Below are positions 1 through 7,915 of a stretch of 64,000 bases of DNA, piece after piece. Origin of the DNA: Bacillus cereus ATCC 14579 (GTDB taxonomy: Bacteria; Bacillota; Bacilli; Bacillales; Bacillaceae_G); NCBI RefSeq assembly GCF_000007825.1, contig NC_004722.1, positions 4,628,501 to 4,692,500 on the forward strand. The letters are read 5' to 3'. A program made the translations under genes and the position numbers. Under the pieces are notes generated by a model. The model saw only the letters and a program-made list of their open reading frames with translations, did not search any database and was not told the DNA's origin. The first letter of the stretch is position 1, and each line of letters begins with the position of its first letter.

Positions 1-94
1 TCTATCCCCTTCTATTTTTCTAAATTTTAACTAGTTTGTTTATAAAATACAATATAGATTTTAAGAAAAAAGGTGACATCCTTATAATATGAAT

Positions 95-215
95 GATTTT
101 TTGAATATATCTGTCACAACTCTACATATATCAACGATTTTTCAAATATATCTATCGTAACTCTACATATATCAACGATTCGACACGGAATATCGACTTA
201 CCAACAAAAAATGAC
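95..215. repeat. ATATATC/CGATT intergenic repeat, copy 1
   Basis: About 41-bp units (ATATATCAACGATTTTTCAA...TATCTATCGTAACTC) in near-tandem, ending in a unit with AATATCGACTTACCAACA then AATGACAA. The same words recur near 4.7, 17.0, 46.1, 51.6 and 55.1 kb. It lies just outside the ytpR terminator. No ORF or promoter stands out in bases 1-221. Function unknown. Confidence 0.75.
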
Positions 216-221
216 AAAACA

Positions 222-257
222 AAAAGAGAGGCTGCCCAAAAGGACAACCTCTCTTTT
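222..257 (-). terminator. Terminator after ytpR
   Basis: Hairpin with AGAGAGG/CCTCTCT arms and a partly paired interior, followed on the minus strand by a T-run. It contains the GAGGCTGC word shared with the terminators at 4.76, 46.14 and (as AGGCTGC) 51.69 kb. Confidence 0.8.
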
Positions 258-267
258 CTTATATCAA

Positions 268-882
268 TTAAAATTTAAACTCTTGTCCAACTTCAAAGCT
301 ATCTTCTAATACAAGAATACCTTTTTCTTGTGGAGCATCTGGAAGCTCTAATTCACGTGCAGAGCAGATCATTCCAGAAGAAGGAACACCGCGAAGTTCT
401 GCTGGTTTAATTAACATACCACTTGGCATTACAGCACCAATTTTTGCAACGACAACTTTTTGTCCTGCATCAACGTTTGGTGCACCACATACGATTTGTA
501 ATGTTTCTGTACCGATTTCTACTTTACAGATGTTTAGCTTGTCAGCATTTGGATGCTTTTCTTTTTCAGCTACATAGCCTACAACAAATTTCGGAGAAAG
601 ATCTGCTTCTACTGTTTCTTCAAAGCCATTCTTCGCTAAAATTTCGTTGATTTTCTCTACAAGCTCTTTCGTTAATGTAAGGTTGCCTGTTTCTTTTACT
701 TCTAAGTAAGAAGATGCATTAAAGATGTTGAATCCTGCTGTTACATTGCTTTCACGATCATATACGCGTGCAACATCTCCTTTGCGATCAAAAGTACGGT
801 TCTCTAAAGTAATATCTTGTAAGGCAACAATTAAAGTGTCACCAATTCCTTCAAGGTTGTAAAAAACGTTCACTTCGTTCAT
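268..882 (-). CDS. ytpR: YtpR-family tRNA-binding domain protein
   Basis: 204 residues, close to the usual length of B. subtilis YtpR (about 200). The first ~90 residues are the YtpR-specific N-terminal part. Residues ~98-200 are an EMAP/PheT-like OB-fold tRNA-binding domain, with HPNADKL, QIVCGAPN and VPSSGMICSARELEL as recognisable motifs. The protein is cytoplasmic; its precise role is unknown, and RNA binding is inferred from the fold. Its ATG overlaps the ytpQ stop by 4 bp (ATGA), so the two are translationally coupled. A terminator lies 11 bp after the stop. Confidence 0.9.
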   Translation of the reverse strand: MNEVNVFYNLEGIGDTLIVALQDITLENRTFDRKGDVARVYDRESNVTAGFNIFNASSYLEVKETGNLTLTKELVEKINEILAKNGFEETVEADLSPKFVVGYVAEKEKHPNADKLNICKVEIGTETLQIVCGAPNVDAGQKVVVAKIGAVMPSGMLIKPAELRGVPSSGMICSARELELPDAPQEKGILVLEDSFEVGQEFKF

Positions 883-1691
883 CCTTTCTCTTTTCCATCT
901 GTCTTCTTCCGATTTTTCGCTAAAATAAAGATTGGTTCAAATTCTCCATCTTCATATACGAATGAAAGTGATGTAATCGGAACATGCCCTTCGGCAAAAA
1001 ATTTCATTGTCATTTGTGCAATAATATCATAACCGATTTCGTTGACGATATCAGCAATAATTAATACATCTTGGTGAGGAACAGCAACAACCATGTCACC
1101 AGAAATCTTTTCACGCATCGATTGTAGTAACGATTCGTTTAAAATACGAGTCGCGTCATACCCATCATTTGTGTTTAAAAAGTAGAATGTATTACCCGCT
1201 ACTGTGTCTTGTTTAAATTCATAACCTAATGAGCGTGCGTTGAATAATGCCATTTCACGCACTTGCTGTTCTGTAAGTTCTAATTTTTGTAATAGACGCT
1301 CATCAATTAGTCGATACGTTTTATTCGAATCTAGCGCGTAGTAAATACGTGTTTCCGCCGTATGATCCGTCATAATAAACGGATTTCCTTCTTCTGCTTG
1401 TTTCGGGAAAGAAGTAGAGCGAATAACAGGTAAAATTTTCGCTCCGCTATTTTCTTCTTTATGCATCGCAATTAGCGCTTCTTGTACGTAATAAGCAACT
1501 TCTTCAATTGCCTTTTCCTTGTTCACTTCCCATTTTGCCACAACTCCTGGAAGCGATACGTTAATACCTTTTTTGGAGTCTTTTTGTTCAATACGTAAAA
1601 CTTCTTTCTCACTATCATACTGAAAGTCCCATTCTGGGCGAGATAATTTCTTTATTAACTCATCTTTCATCTTTTTACTTGTCATCTTCAT
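879..1691 (-). CDS. ytpQ: DUF1444 family protein YtpQ
   Basis: About 270 residues, matching the usual YtpQ length (~269). The start was set at MKMTSKKMKDEL because GGGAGG lies just upstream; the reading frame stays open a further 22 codons but lacks a good ribosome site. No catalytic motif is recognised and the function is unknown. It sits between thioredoxin-like ytpP and ytpR in the conserved Bacillus order and overlaps ytpR by 4 bp. Confidence 0.88.
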   Translation of the reverse strand: MKMTSKKMKDELIKKLSRPEWDFQYDSEKEVLRIEQKDSKKGINVSLPGVVAKWEVNKEKAIEEVAYYVQEALIAMHKEENSGAKILPVIRSTSFPKQAEEGNPFIMTDHTAETRIYYALDSNKTYRLIDERLLQKLELTEQQVREMALFNARSLGYEFKQDTVAGNTFYFLNTNDGYDATRILNESLLQSMREKISGDMVVAVPHQDVLIIADIVNEIGYDIIAQMTMKFFAEGHVPITSLSFVYEDGEFEPIFILAKNRKKTDGKEKG

Positions 1692-1770
1692 CTCTTTTTT
1701 CCTCCCTTCCAAAAAAATAACCTCCCCCGCGAAGGTAGAGGTTGTTTTACAATTCAATTGGCAAATTGCC

Positions 1771-2085
1771 TTATTTTAAACCTTCAATGAACTCTTCGAT
1801 TTGTTCTTGTGTTTTACGATCTTTGTTTACATAGCGACCAGTTTCTTCACCTTTATTGTACGCTACAAAGCTCGGAATGCCAAATACGTCTAATTTTACA
1901 CATAGATCAATAAACTCATCACGATCTACATAGTAAAATGAGAAATCACTATATTTCTCTTCTACTTCTGGCATAAATGGATCTACAAAGCGGCAGTCTG
2001 GGCACCATTCTGCTGAGAACATAAAGACTACATTCTCTTCATTTTTTAACTGTTGGAATTGCTCCATGCTTTCTAATGACTTCAT
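1771..2085 (-). CDS. ytpP: Thioredoxin-like protein YtpP
   Basis: 104 residues with a single thioredoxin fold. The active-site CxxC is in AEWCPDC (residues ~26-32), and the cis-proline region is FGIPSFVAY. It is a cytoplasmic thiol-disulfide oxidoreductase of unknown substrate. It precedes ytpQ-ytpR on the same strand with a gap of about 80 bp. GAGGAGG precedes the ATG. Confidence 0.9.
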   Translation of the reverse strand: MKSLESMEQFQQLKNEENVVFMFSAEWCPDCRFVDPFMPEVEEKYSDFSFYYVDRDEFIDLCVKLDVFGIPSFVAYNKGEETGRYVNKDRKTQEQIEEFIEGLK

Positions 2086-2167
2086 CTATATTTCCTCCTC
2101 TAACGGGTGCATTTTTCATGTTATAATCTTTCTTTTATACTACCATACATCGCGTACGGTGCAAGGT

Positions 2168-2678
2168 TTATGCTTGCTTTTTGTCATACTTATATTGCCC
2201 AACTAACAACTTAACAACGTGTACAAATAATTCCGTGCGGTCGACATAATCATCTGTAAAAATACCGATAGCACCTTCGTGACTACGAATATCTTTTCGC
2301 TGCACAAACTCTTCCATCACTTCGCTTAATTCCTTACCATCTTCAAGAGGTGCTAAAAAATCGTCTGGTAACGTAATACGCGCTCCTCCGGCCACAAATA
2401 CTTTCCCATCCATTGTTGCTAGCGCGCCCCAGTTACACATAAATAAACCGTGCTCCGTTTTCATTACGCCGCCTTCTAGCCCAATACCAATTGGAGCTTC
2501 TCCTTCCTCTAGCGCTCGCTTCGCTCTATTAATCGCTCCTTGCATCGTCTCTTCATCTGAGAAAGGCTGAGCTGATACTCCTGACGGAACAGAAAGAGAT
2601 GTAATTTCAGCATCTTTCCAAACCTTCTCCACAGCGCCAACCTTCGTTTTATTCTTTGATCCTACTACTACTTTCCAT
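2168..2678 (-). pseudogene. DUF84 (YjjX-like) NTPase, frameshifted after the start codon
   Basis: From the GTG at 2632 the frame encodes 154 residues of a DUF84/inosine-xanthosine triphosphatase-like protein (GIGLEGGV, NWGALAT, SHEGAIGIFTDDYVDR). The codons upstream in this frame read KVVVGSKNKTKVGAVEKVW, the expected nucleotide-binding N-terminus, but no in-frame start precedes them. The ATG with a good ribosome site (GAGGTG, at 2676-2678) is out of frame because the sequence is ATGGAAAGTAG where ATGAAAGTAG would be in frame. That points to one extra G at about 2675. As read, the ATG gives a 9-residue peptide. If GTG 2632 were used, the GSKNKTK loop would be lost. Either a real inactivation or a one-base sequence error. 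Confidence 0.82.
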
Positions 2679-2733
2679 TTCGTTCACCTCTATAAAAATT
2701 CATCATTCTATTCTAATATCCCTATCAGATACG

Positions 2734-3095
2734 AATTAAGCATCAACCACTACCACATATCACCAAGTCATCTATTCAGCCTAAAAAAGAAGGTTTTTTC
2801 TAACAACATTACCGTCTTCAAAAACAAAAACAGCCTTCCTCTCACTTCCTACTTGGAGTCTTCATACATCATTCGAACACCAATTAAGCACTGACCGCTC
2901 CCACTCATCGCTGGGTCATCTATTCAATCTAAAAAAGAAGGTTTTTTCTAACAACATTACCGTCTTCAAAAACAAAAACAGCCTTCCTCTCTTTTCCTAT
3001 CCAGGGTCTTAATACACCATTCGAGCACCAATTAGGCACTGACCGCTCCCACTCATGGATGGGTCATCTATTCAAGCTAAAAAAAGAAAGGCTCT
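2734..3095. repeat. 148-bp tandem repeat, two full copies plus a partial third
   Basis: AATTAAG at 2734 and 2882 and AATTAGG at 3030 mark an exact 148-bp period; GTCATCTATTCA recurs at 2767, 2915 and 3063. The unit carries CTAAAAAAGAAGGTTTTTTC and an inverted pair (TGACC...GGGTCA around CCCACTCAT...TGGG) able to form a hairpin. No ORF or ribosome site is seen. The third copy is truncated just before the ytoP 3' end. Function unknown. Confidence 0.9.
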
Positions 3096-3112
3096 TCAGC
3101 CCTTCTTCCTCT

Positions 3113-4186
3113 CTACGCGTTATTCTTAATTGTCTCTAACGTCGTTTTATCTGTTGTTCTTACAAGCTTCGTAATTAATTCTTTCGCCGCTGCATAATCA
3201 TCAACATGTAAAATTGAAGCATGTGTATGAACGTAGCGTGCACAAACACCAATTACTGCTGATGGGATACCAGAGTTACTTGTATGTACACGGCCCGCAT
3301 CTGTACCACCTTGTGAAATAAAGTATTGGTACGGAATATTGTTTGTTTCTGCTGTATCTAAAATGAATTCGCGTATTCCTCTATGTGTTACCATCGTGCG
3401 ATCGTAAATACGAAGAAGAGCACCTTTTCCTAATTGACCGAACTGTGTTTTGTCACCAGATGCATCGTTTGCTGGACTTGCATCAAGCGCATAGAAAATA
3501 TCTGGTTGAATCATATTTGCAGCTGTTTGCGCTCCGCGGAGGCCTACTTCTTCTTGTACAGTAGCACCAGAGTATAAAGTGTTTGGTAATGTTTCATCTT
3601 TTAATTCTTTTAACAATTCGATTGCAAGACCACATCCGTAACGGTTGTCCCAAGCTTTCGCCATAATTTTCTTCTCATTTGCCATCGGTGTAAACGGGCA
3701 GATTGGCACGATTTGTTGTCCTGGTTTTACACCAATCTCAATCGCATCTTCATAGCTATCTGCACCTATATCAATTAACATATTTTTTATATCCATCGGT
3801 TTTGCACGTTGCGCGTCACTTAATAAATGAGGAGGAATAGAACCAACAACCCCAATAACAGGACCATTCTTCGTCATAACTTGTACACGCTGTGCTAATA
3901 AAACTTGGCTCCACCAGCCGCCTAACGTTTGAAAACGAAGCATTCCGTTTTTCGTAATTTGCGTAACCATGAAACCTACTTCATCCATATGACCTGCTAC
4001 AAGAACACGCGGGCCAGTTTCGTCCCCTTTTTTCAGACCAAATACGCTACCTAAACCGTCTTGTACAATTTCATCCGCATATTTGCTTAATTCTTGTTTC
4101 ATAAAACGGCGTACATCATGTTCAAAACCTGATGCACCTTGTAATTCTGTTAACGTACGAAATAATTGTAATGTCTCTTTATTCAC
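3113..4186 (-). CDS. ytoP: M42 family aminopeptidase (YtoP-like)
   Basis: About 357 residues, the usual size for M42 (glutamyl aminopeptidase/FrvX/YtoP) enzymes. Co-catalytic metal-site motifs are visible: VAGHMDEVGFM near residue 65, AWDNRYGCG near residue 180, ATVQEEVGLRG near residue 210, and the terminal SQGGTDAGR...GVCARYVHTHAS block. It is a cytoplasmic metallopeptidase acting on peptides. GTG at 4186 was chosen as start because AAGAAGGGGA lies at good spacing; an upstream TTG is less likely. It converges on the 148-bp repeat. Confidence 0.9.
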   Translation of the reverse strand: MNKETLQLFRTLTELQGASGFEHDVRRFMKQELSKYADEIVQDGLGSVFGLKKGDETGPRVLVAGHMDEVGFMVTQITKNGMLRFQTLGGWWSQVLLAQRVQVMTKNGPVIGVVGSIPPHLLSDAQRAKPMDIKNMLIDIGADSYEDAIEIGVKPGQQIVPICPFTPMANEKKIMAKAWDNRYGCGLAIELLKELKDETLPNTLYSGATVQEEVGLRGAQTAANMIQPDIFYALDASPANDASGDKTQFGQLGKGALLRIYDRTMVTHRGIREFILDTAETNNIPYQYFISQGGTDAGRVHTSNSGIPSAVIGVCARYVHTHASILHVDDYAAAKELITKLVRTTDKTTLETIKNNA

Positions 4187-4334
4187 GAAGTCCCCTTCTT
4201 TCAAACCTTAGTAGAATACCTCTTTTATTGTAACGAAATTTTCGAAATGTTTCTAGTTTCTTCTTTTTTAGCTGTATTTGCTTTATAATTATTATCGGTA
4301 CACTATTTTTATTTTATAGAATTGAGGTGAATAT

Positions 4335-4646
4335 ATGAGCTGGAAAGGTTTAGTAGCAGGTCTTGGCGTTGGGTTCGCAGCTGGTTATCTCGTTGCAAAC
4401 AAAGTACAAGAACAATCCCATATTTCTTCAGAAAAAGCATTGAAAATGGTGAAACAAGCATTAAGTCATAAAGGTGAAATTACTGGCTCTTGGGTACATA
4501 TGGTTCCAGAGACATTTGAAAAATATGATGTCGCATATGAAGTTTATCGCGGCGGTCTTACAACAATGTTAAATGATATACAAGAACGATTTGAATTTTT
4601 AGTTGATGCTAAAACAGGTACTGTTTTAGAGGTTATAGCAGCATAA
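4335..4646 (+). CDS. ytzB: Small membrane-anchored PepSY-like protein (YtzB)
   Basis: 103 residues. The N-terminal glycine-rich hydrophobic stretch (residues ~5-22) could be a membrane anchor. The rest resembles a PepSY domain (ISSEKALKMVKQALS...FLVDAKTGTVLEV). Same position next to ytoP as B. subtilis ytzB. Function unknown; PepSY domains are often linked to protease or peptide interaction. GAGGTG lies upstream of the ATG. Confidence 0.8.
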   Translation: MSWKGLVAGLGVGFAAGYLVANKVQEQSHISSEKALKMVKQALSHKGEITGSWVHMVPETFEKYDVAYEVYRGGLTTMLNDIQERFEFLVDAKTGTVLEVIAA

Positions 4647-4648
4647 AA

Positions 4649-4683
4649 AGGAGGGTTCCCATTAGGTGAACCTCTTATTTTTT
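4649..4683 (+). terminator. Terminator after ytzB
   Basis: Hairpin with GAGGGTTC and GAACCTC arms followed by TTATTTTTT. Confidence 0.8.
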
Positions 4684-4700
4684 AATTGTGGGTATTGATT

Positions 4701-4755
4701 AAAATTATATCAGCGATTTCCCAATTATATCGATTTATCAACAAAACCCGACAAT
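4701..4755. repeat. ATATATC/CGATT intergenic repeat, copy 2
   Basis: ATTATATCAGCGATTTCCCAATTATATCGATTTATCAACA then CCCGACAA, directly next to a GAGGCTGC terminator as at the other loci. Confidence 0.7.
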
Positions 4756-4756
4756 A

Positions 4757-4803
4757 AAAAAGAGGCTGCTCCAATAAATATGATGGAACAACCTCCTATT
4801 TTT
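4757..4803 (-). terminator. Terminator after ytnP
   Basis: On the minus strand, AGGAGGTTGTTCCATC...GGAGCAGCCTCTTTTTT: long stem plus T-run. Confidence 0.8.
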
Positions 4804-5656
4804 ATGCTTCTATACTCGTTTTCCGTTCTATTTTTTCTACGATATGCCCTTCCTCATTCCACTTCACAGCGCGATAATATGCATCATGGTAAAACGTAAA
4901 CCATGCCTCTTTTTCAGCACCATACTTCATCCACTTTTGCTTATTTTCAATCGAGGTCATCGGATAATCATCGTATGCCATTACCCATAATACATTTTGA
5001 TGCGCATGCGTCGGTAAGAGATCCGCTAAGTGTAGCATCGTTTCCCCTTGACTCTCCAAAGCGATAACTGCATGTCCATCACTATGACCACCCGTACGCG
5101 CCATCTTGATTTCATCTGTAATTTCTATTTCTTGCTGGAACGTAACAACTTGATCTACAATTGGCTCCCAATTTTCCTTCCAATATGTATTACGTGATCT
5201 AATGTTTGGATTCCTCATTTCATTCCATTCTGTTTCACTTACGTAAACTTTCGCATTTGGAAATGACGGTACAAGGTGATCATCTTCCCATTTTGTTAGA
5301 CCAGATGCATGATCAAAATGAAGATGTGTCATCAAGACGTAGTCGATATCTTCAGGCTTTAATCCTAATTTTTCTAATGATTCATAAACCGATGATTCTT
5401 CTGTTACACCTTGATTTCGTTTCATCTTCTCATTCAACTTACCGTTTCCTATCCCGGAATCAATGAGCATATTTCCATCTTTTGTTTGCAAAAGTAACGG
5501 ATCTGTTCGTAAATAAATATGATTTGTATCATTATGTTTATATTTACGTGACCAAAGTACTTTCGGCACGACTCCAAACATTGCTCCTCCATCTAAATGT
5601 GTATTCCCGCCTTTTAACCACGTTACTTTTATATCTCCAATTTGTAACTGTTCCAT
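4802..5656 (-). CDS. ytnP: Metallo-beta-lactamase fold hydrolase, YtnP lactonase-like
   Basis: 284 residues. The MBL-fold metal-binding motif HLHFDHA is at ~110-116, followed by GGHSDGH (~190) and a later HLADLLP aspartate. Length and context match B. subtilis YtnP, a lactone hydrolase reported to interfere with Streptomyces signalling; acyl-homoserine-lactone lactonases such as AiiA share the fold. The substrate here is not proven. It has no signal peptide. A GGGGGATG ribosome site precedes the ATG. Confidence 0.85.
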   Translation of the reverse strand: MEQLQIGDIKVTWLKGGNTHLDGGAMFGVVPKVLWSRKYKHNDTNHIYLRTDPLLLQTKDGNMLIDSGIGNGKLNEKMKRNQGVTEESSVYESLEKLGLKPEDIDYVLMTHLHFDHASGLTKWEDDHLVPSFPNAKVYVSETEWNEMRNPNIRSRNTYWKENWEPIVDQVVTFQQEIEITDEIKMARTGGHSDGHAVIALESQGETMLHLADLLPTHAHQNVLWVMAYDDYPMTSIENKQKWMKYGAEKEAWFTFYHDAYYRAVKWNEEGHIVEKIERKTSIEA

Positions 5657-5711
5657 TACACATCCCCCTTTTCAATTAATCTTAACATAAAATTCTGATT
5701 ATTTTAGATGT

Positions 5712-5741
5712 AAAAAAACCTACGCATTACTGCATAGGCTC
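5712..5741 (-). terminator. Terminator overlapping the trmB 3' end
   Basis: Minus strand CCTATGCAGTAATGCGTAGG followed by seven T; the stem includes the last codons and stop of trmB. Confidence 0.75.
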
Positions 5742-6380
5742 TGTACGATATTTTGCTTCAACTCGGTAAATACGATGACCTTTACTAGAGAATTTCTCTT
5801 CGTATTCAGTCATGATGTTACCTTCAAAGTCGCTGTTATGAAGATCTAAGCTTAAGTACGTTAGTAACATACCGTACTCAGCCATACTCATAAGAGAATA
5901 TTCAAATAAACCTTGGTTATCTGTTTTGAAATGAATTTCTCCGCCTTCTACTAACACTTCTTCGTAATTACGTAAAAATGTTTTATACGTTAAACGACGC
6001 TTCGTATGACGTTTCTTTGGCCATGGATCTGAGAAGTTTAAATAAACGCGATCAATTTCACCTTTCGCAAAGAAAACTGTTAAATCTTCAGCATCTTTAT
6101 TAATTAACTTTAAGTTTGGTAATTCTTCTTCAATTAATTTATCAAGTGCATCTACAACAACACTTGTGAATTTTTCAATTCCAATATAATTAATATGTGG
6201 ATTCGCTTTCGCCATATCATACATGAAGCGGCCACGACCTGTACCTACTTCAATGTGAATTGGTTGTTCGTTTCCAAATACTTCTTTCCAGCTACCAGCG
6301 CGCTCCTCTGGGTTTCCGATTACGATATGTGAATATTCATTAATTCGATCCATTGCATACGGTTTATGTCTTAAACGCAT
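5727..6380 (-). CDS. trmB: tRNA (guanine-N7)-methyltransferase TrmB
   Basis: 217 residues, the normal length. Class I SAM methyltransferase: the SAM loop is EVGTGRGRF (~45-53), YIGIEKF follows, and the TrmB signature is LNFSDPWPKKRHTKRR (~118-133). It makes m7G46 in tRNA. Downstream of ytzH/ytmP as in B. subtilis (ytmQ). Unremarkable and intact. Confidence 0.95.
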   Translation of the reverse strand: MRLRHKPYAMDRINEYSHIVIGNPEERAGSWKEVFGNEQPIHIEVGTGRGRFMYDMAKANPHINYIGIEKFTSVVVDALDKLIEEELPNLKLINKDAEDLTVFFAKGEIDRVYLNFSDPWPKKRHTKRRLTYKTFLRNYEEVLVEGGEIHFKTDNQGLFEYSLMSMAEYGMLLTYLSLDLHNSDFEGNIMTEYEEKFSSKGHRIYRVEAKYRTEPMQ

Positions 6381-6608
6381 AGATGTTTCCCTCTCTTTAC
6401 ATAGCTATTTTAAAGGAATAATTCCTTCTTTCTTTTTTAATCAATCTACCAAACAAAAAACCAAGTACGTACGAGCACTCGGTCCGTTTCTTTCAAGTAT
6501 AAGATGTACCATTTTGATAAAAACTACATACAGCATTAAACATTCCATGACGAAACAGCTTTTTCTCTTACATTTGAAGAGAAAAACAATCGAAAGGATG
6601 ATCCGTTC

Positions 6609-6887
6609 ATGCCAATTAATCAACAACATCAATTAGAAGTGCTGAAAGATATTTTAGTCAACCACCAAAGTGATTGCTGCGGGACAGTTTCAGAATGCGA
6701 GCAATTAGAGCGCCTCATTCAATCGTTACTCGCAAACGATAATATAAGTAGTGACGCTAAAACAATGCTAAACGATGTATATTCTTATAGTCAATCGGGT
6801 AAATCTTCCTCTAATTTGGACAACCATATTTCCAATAATCAAGAACAACTTACTCAGTGGATTGCTGGAATGGACAATTTTTCTTAA
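6609..6887 (+). CDS. ytzH: YtzH-like small protein
   Basis: 92 residues, hydrophilic, with a double Cys (SDCCGTVSECEQLERL) and a helical pattern. It matches the B. subtilis small gene ytzH by position between trmB and ytmP and by general character. Function unknown. CGAAAGGATG lies upstream of the ATG. It converges with ytmP, whose stop is 3 bp beyond its own. Confidence 0.75.
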   Translation: MPINQQHQLEVLKDILVNHQSDCCGTVSECEQLERLIQSLLANDNISSDAKTMLNDVYSYSQSGKSSSNLDNHISNNQEQLTQWIAGMDNFS

Positions 6888-6890
6888 GTA

Positions 6891-7688
6891 TCATTCTGAA
6901 GCAAGTAGTTGCTGTAAATATTGATGCCAATATTCAGCTTCTGCTTGCTGTTTTTTTGTTGTATGCCATTGAATAGACAAAATCGTTTGTGCTATCACAT
7001 ACCATCTCATACGCCTAAGCAGCGATTCATCCATTTCAATATCATAGTAACCGAGCCACTCACTCCATTCCTGGCGCGGAATGTACCAATATAATAACAT
7101 ACCGAGGTCTAGAGCTGGGTCAGCAATTACAGCTCCATCCCAATCAATTAAAAACAATTCATCTTCATCCGACAATAGCCAGTTGTTATGGTTTACATCA
7201 CAATGGCATACAACGAATTCATTGTATTCAATAGCTTTTAATGAATCCATTAAATATTGAAGGCCTTGCTGAATTGTTTCATCATCCCTTATATCTCCTC
7301 TTAAAACGAGTTGCAGTTGTTGTAATAACTCTTGTGCGTGAAGCGGCTGCTTCCCAAGTCTTTGAATCATCTGTACAAGCGCTTTAGAGGAGTGTATTTT
7401 CTTCAAAAGTTTCGCAACACGTTCTAGTTTCATATCCTCTGGCTCTAGCTTCTGTCCCGGAAGCCATTTTTGAGCAGAAATTACATCACCATTCGTTACC
7501 CTTCTTGTCCAAAGTAATTTTGGAACAATTCCTTCTGCTGACAATACCGCTAAAAAGGGCGATGTATTCCGCTTTAAAAATAACTTCTGTTGTCCGTTTT
7601 GCGCAATATATGCATCGCCCGTTACTCCACCAGCCGGTACAAGACTCCACTCTTTTCCTAATAATTGTTCCAACCATTCCATATTCAT
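6891..7688 (-). CDS. ytmP: Phosphotransferase (APH/choline kinase-like) YtmP
   Basis: 265 residues. The kinase-like fold shows the Brenner motif VCHCDVNHNNWLL (~160-172) and the metal-binding aspartate in LIDWDGAVIADPALDLG. Family members phosphorylate small alcohols or aminoglycosides; the substrate of YtmP is unknown. It sits between ytzH and amyX as in B. subtilis. The ribosome site is weak, so the start could be either of two ATGs two codons apart. Confidence 0.82.
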   Translation of the reverse strand: MNMEWLEQLLGKEWSLVPAGGVTGDAYIAQNGQQKLFLKRNTSPFLAVLSAEGIVPKLLWTRRVTNGDVISAQKWLPGQKLEPEDMKLERVAKLLKKIHSSKALVQMIQRLGKQPLHAQELLQQLQLVLRGDIRDDETIQQGLQYLMDSLKAIEYNEFVVCHCDVNHNNWLLSDEDELFLIDWDGAVIADPALDLGMLLYWYIPRQEWSEWLGYYDIEMDESLLRRMRWYVIAQTILSIQWHTTKKQQAEAEYWHQYLQQLLASE

Positions 7689-7915
7689 TACCCGTTAACA
7701 AATCCTTATCTTTTATAGTTATGAAAAGAAAAACCGCAACATTTCTACACATGTTGTGGATTCATATATTTTACTGTAAATGAAAAGAAAAATTAGCCTA
7801 AGCCAAAAATCCTCTATTTTATTTTACAAAACCTGTCATAGAATGACAACTTATCAAAATCGTCACCTTTGTCAATTCTACATTTATTACATTCTCATCG
7901 TCAAGTAGCGATTTG

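Noticed and set aside
2734..3095. 148-bp repeats as a CRISPR or coding array
   Set aside because: Period too long, no spacer pattern, no open frame.
6441..6632. 63-codon minus-strand frame upstream of trmB
   Set aside because: No ribosome site and overlaps the ytzH start.
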